Program-made: the position numbers and the translations under genes | Assembly: GCA_003635265.1 (NCBI GenBank) | Contig: PYIZ01000028.1 | Span: 16,587-80,586 of the forward strand | From: Candidatus Poribacteria bacterium | GTDB lineage: Bacteria > Poribacteria > WGA-4E > PCPOR2b | DNA: 64,000 nt | Reading direction: 5' to 3' | In this document: in pieces, positions 62,279-64,000 of the stretch | Numbering within the stretch: the stretch's first letter is position 1 | Layout: the number at the start of each line of letters is the position of its first letter | The notes under the pieces: model-generated | Database searches by the model: none | Told to the model about the DNA's origin: nothing | The model's input: the letters and a program-made list of their open reading frames with translations, nothing else

Positions 62279-63505
62279 TCAACCCCCTGATTTAGGATCG
62301 AATGCTTCCGGTGTGTGATTGCGTTCGATGAGTTGGCGCTGACCATCGCTCATTTCAAACCACGGCGCTGGCGGTTTCTCGGCTACGATGGGTAGTTCAC
62401 GCCCGTTGACAAGGGTCAAGGTGTTGCGTACTAACTGCGTACCCTTCCGTGGACTCATTCGGACATCATAAAAGGTGAAGTCACCTGACTCAATGCGGAA
62501 GAGTGCCACATCAGCCAAGGCTCCCGGTTTGAGCGTTCCGATTTCGTCCGCTAATCCCATCACTTGGGCGGGCTTCTCGGTTGATGCCTGTATTACCTCC
62601 CCAAAACTCATCCCCAGCGCTATAAACTTGCTCAAGCAGGTTGGCATGTCAAACATAGGACCGCCAATGCTGTTTTGGTGGATATCTGAGGAGATGACAT
62701 CCGGCTTATAGCCCACGCTCATCAGCGCTTCTGCGGTTTCAAACGAGAAAGATCCCGCGCCATGACCAATATCCATAACGACACCACTCTCCCAAGCCTG
62801 CTTTGCCTCATCTCGCAGCTTGCCTGAATCATCAATGATGCGCATGTCTCCGCCGGTAAAGCAGTGGGTCAGTATGTCGTTGGGTTTCATATGCTTCAGG
62901 ACCTCAACAATCCCCGGTGGTCCACCGCCAATATGAACCATCAGTGGGAGTTCGCAGCGATCCGCTGCCTCCCGTGCGTATGTCAGTGGAACGACTGTGC
63001 CGCCAGTTTGACCTTGATCTATACGCGCCTTTACACCCAACGCTATATCCCGGTTCAGATTTATCATTTTGCAGCAGAGATCGATGTCGCAGTAATCCAA
63101 GTTGGTGAGCTCCCCTGACCGCGTTGTCAAGCCGATGGATGAGATATTGATTAACGCATAAATGCGCGCTTGAGCAGGGGTAACGATATACTCTCGGAAG
63201 CCGGGGAAATTGTATCCGCCCGAAGATCCCACATCGAGCCAAGTGGTCACACCGCTACGTGCTGCCACCGTATCTGCATGAACACCGTAATAGCCAATAC
63301 CGTAAAAGATATGGGTATGGAGGTCCACCAACCCCGGCGTCACATATTGACCGCTGGCATCAATAACCTGAGGGGCAGATTCTACGGGAATATCCGCATC
63401 AACCGCTGCAATGCGATTGCGCTTAACCGCGACATCAAGCCTGCCGTTGTGACCACCACCTGGATCTACAACATCACCACCTTTGATTAACAGATCAAAT
63501 TGCAT
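62279..63505 (-). CDS. Amidohydrolase/deacetylase family metallohydrolase (EF_0837/AHA_3915 type)
   Basis: 408 residues; ATG at 63505, GAGGTGATTC upstream. The start FDLLIKGGDVVDPGGGHNGRLDVAV and TPGLVDLHTHIFYG are the cyclic amidohydrolase N-terminus with the HxH metal pair. The lysine that is usually carboxylated may lie in LGVKARI. LTHCFTGGD, MDIGHGAGSFSFETAE and VISSDIHQ supply further ligands. The EF_0837/AHA_3915 subgroup hydrolyses N-acyl or ester groups of small hydroxy-acid esters. First gene of a two-gene unit with the SDR, downstream of the RNA-like element. Confidence 0.85.
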   Translation of the reverse strand: MQFDLLIKGGDVVDPGGGHNGRLDVAVKRNRIAAVDADIPVESAPQVIDASGQYVTPGLVDLHTHIFYGIGYYGVHADTVAARSGVTTWLDVGSSGGYNFPGFREYIVTPAQARIYALINISSIGLTTRSGELTNLDYCDIDLCCKMINLNRDIALGVKARIDQGQTGGTVVPLTYAREAADRCELPLMVHIGGGPPGIVEVLKHMKPNDILTHCFTGGDMRIIDDSGKLRDEAKQAWESGVVMDIGHGAGSFSFETAEALMSVGYKPDVISSDIHQNSIGGPMFDMPTCLSKFIALGMSFGEVIQASTEKPAQVMGLADEIGTLKPGALADVALFRIESGDFTFYDVRMSPRKGTQLVRNTLTLVNGRELPIVAEKPPAPWFEMSDGQRQLIERNHTPEAFDPKSGG

Positions 63506-63535
63506 GAATCACCTCGTATCAATTTGTTGACCGCT

Positions 63536-63555
63536 CCCAAAGTTGAAACATTGGG
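63536..63555 (-). repeat. IS200/IS605-type end hairpin, copy 2
   Basis: CCCAAAGTT (63536-63544) pairs with AACATTGGG (63547-63555) apart from one A-A mismatch. In the minus direction it is preceded by GAATC and followed within a few bases by GGTCAA, the pattern seen at right ends of IS200/IS605 elements. It matches the hairpin at 63914-63933 in sequence and orientation. Confidence 0.5.
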
Positions 63556-63859
63556 ATTCTTACTAGTAATCACTTGTATCTCCTTTGAGAGTTTTTGACG
63601 GACTTACGGGCGTGCCCAAAAGGGCACCCCTGCCGTATATCTGCTTCGACGAGATTTGCCACGTATTGCTGGTGTGGTCTTACTATCTCTCCACAGACGT
63701 TTAACGTCTTGGCGTGTCCCGCCACGACGGTATAGATTTTTGGACTTGGTTATCGTCCATGGGTGGCTTGGTTAGCCACTCGTCCAATCCCTCCATATCA
63801 CTAGAGGGAACGGGAGACTCTACAAGGCGTAGAGGTGATATTCTCCCGCTTTTGGACGT
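63540..63859 (-). ncRNA. Multi-hairpin structured RNA candidate (omega-RNA/HEARO-like?)
   Basis: A minus-strand promoter at 63866-63894 would start this RNA near 63859. Perfect stems (plus coordinates): CGTCCAA 63781-63787 with TTGGACG 63852-63858, enclosing CCCTC/GAGGG (63789-63808), CGGGAGA 63811-63817 with TCTCCCG 63842-63848, and inside it CTCTAC/GTAGAG (63818-63834). Then GTGGCT/AGCCAC (63763-63779), TGGAC/GTCCA (63741-63759), TGGCG/CGCCA (63710-63724), AGACGT/ACGTCT (63695-63709) and the nested TACGG-GTGCCC/GGGCAC-CCGTA (63605-63637). Nine stems with a closed multi-branch junction suggest a real structured RNA. No protein frame fits. Class unknown; it could be an IscB/TnpB guide RNA scaffold without its nuclease. 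Confidence 0.5.
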
Positions 63860-63865
63860 ATCAGA

Positions 63866-63894
63866 AGTATATCATAGTCCACTGCGAAAAGCAA
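63866..63894 (-). promoter_or_regulatory. Sigma-70 promoter for the structured RNA
   Basis: On the minus strand TTGCTT (63889-63894), 17 bases, TATACT (63866-63871). It points into the multi-hairpin segment. Confidence 0.55.
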
Positions 63895-63913
63895 CTAAAA
63901 TTACGTCGTTTGA

Positions 63914-63933
63914 CCCAACGCTAAAGCATTGGG
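63914..63933 (-). repeat. IS200/IS605-type end hairpin, copy 1
   Basis: CCCAACGCT (63914-63922) pairs with AGCATTGGG (63925-63933) with one G-U. In the minus direction it reads AATC-hairpin-GTCAA. It is a direct repeat of the hairpin at 63536-63555, as expected for the two ends of an IS200/IS605 element. Confidence 0.5.
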
Positions 63934-64000
63934 ATTGTCTCTGGATTTTTCAGTTCTTCAGAAATATCTGTTGGAACCCAGTGCACTGAGCCCCATCAAC

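Larger units (their letters stand above)
63530..63940 (-). mobile_element. Possible non-autonomous IS200/IS605-like element carrying an RNA
   Basis: Two similar, directly repeated hairpins about 380 bases apart enclose a promoter and a structured RNA, with no transposase or nuclease gene. IS200/IS605 ends are subterminal hairpins in the same orientation, which fits. Alternatively the right hairpin is the end of a tnpB element lying beyond 64000. The rest of 63506-64000 shows no gene. Confidence 0.4.

Noticed and set aside
63714..63989. 91-codon frame at the right edge
   Set aside because: It runs antisense through the RNA stems and end hairpin, has no family or ribosome site, and its composition is not protein-like.
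1..64000. tRNA, rRNA or CRISPR array
   Set aside because: No cloverleaf, rRNA core sequence or regularly spaced repeats were seen by eye on either strand.

Overview
The window looks like a chromosomal segment of an uncultivated bacterium of the Candidatus Poribacteria type, or a close relative in a planctomycete-like or sponge- or soil-associated lineage. This is inference from gene content: three phytanoyl-CoA dioxygenase (PhyH) genes, many amidohydrolases, Gfo/Idh/MocA, MDR and Ldh oxidoreductases, a DUF5916 outer-membrane protein, a WD40-protease-dockerin protein with a C-terminal FlgD-like domain, a large MoxR/DUF58/VWA membrane operon, and many short intergenic palindromes. There are no rRNA or tRNA genes, no CRISPR array and no intact transposase.

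Left part (1-20 kb): a DUF5916 protein running off the edge, a sugar-type dehydrogenase pair (MDR + Gfo/Idh/MocA), a secreted WD40/metzincin/dockerin protein, a secreted alpha-alpha toroid protein behind a good sigma-54 promoter, NIPSNAP, a small membrane protein, a STAS protein, a three-gene operon (membrane protein, methyltransferase, PhyH), a fuconolactonase-like hydrolase with an Ldh-type dehydrogenase, an IS3 orfA stub, an NAD-dependent epimerase, a second PhyH and a TonB-dependent receptor with an odd Leu-Pro-Pro repeat insert.

Middle (20-37 kb): a minus-strand MoxR/BatA/DUF58/VWA/ABC-exporter cluster. It is split by a block holding an SRPBCC protein, a serine hydrolase, a MazEF-type toxin-antitoxin pair and a TIR-TPR protein. 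A gene-poor, possibly decayed stretch follows at 37.6-38.9 kb, then a beta-propeller protein and two membrane proteins.

Right part: 42.1-57.1 kb is a compact plus-strand six-gene cassette with its own promoter. It encodes a GNAT acetyltransferase fused to a tRNA-guanine-transglycosylase-like (DpdA-like) enzyme, a winged-helix protein, a 1235-residue P-loop ATPase, two unrecognised proteins and a 1918-residue DEAD/DEAH helicase with zinc sites and a DUF1998/MZB end. The layout resembles the dpdA plus dpdG-J part of the 7-deazaguanine DNA modification/restriction (Dpd) system and the giant helicases of Druantia and DISARM. No preQ0 synthesis genes, dpdB or dpdC are visible. This is the best candidate for a new defence system. 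Downstream lies a catabolic set (PhyH, Baeyer-Villiger-type monooxygenase, amidohydrolase, SDR, EF_0837-type deacetylase).

At the right edge, two direct-repeat hairpins of IS200/IS605 type surround a promoter and a multi-hairpin RNA-like segment without a protein gene. It may be a non-autonomous element carrying an omega-RNA/HEARO-like RNA.
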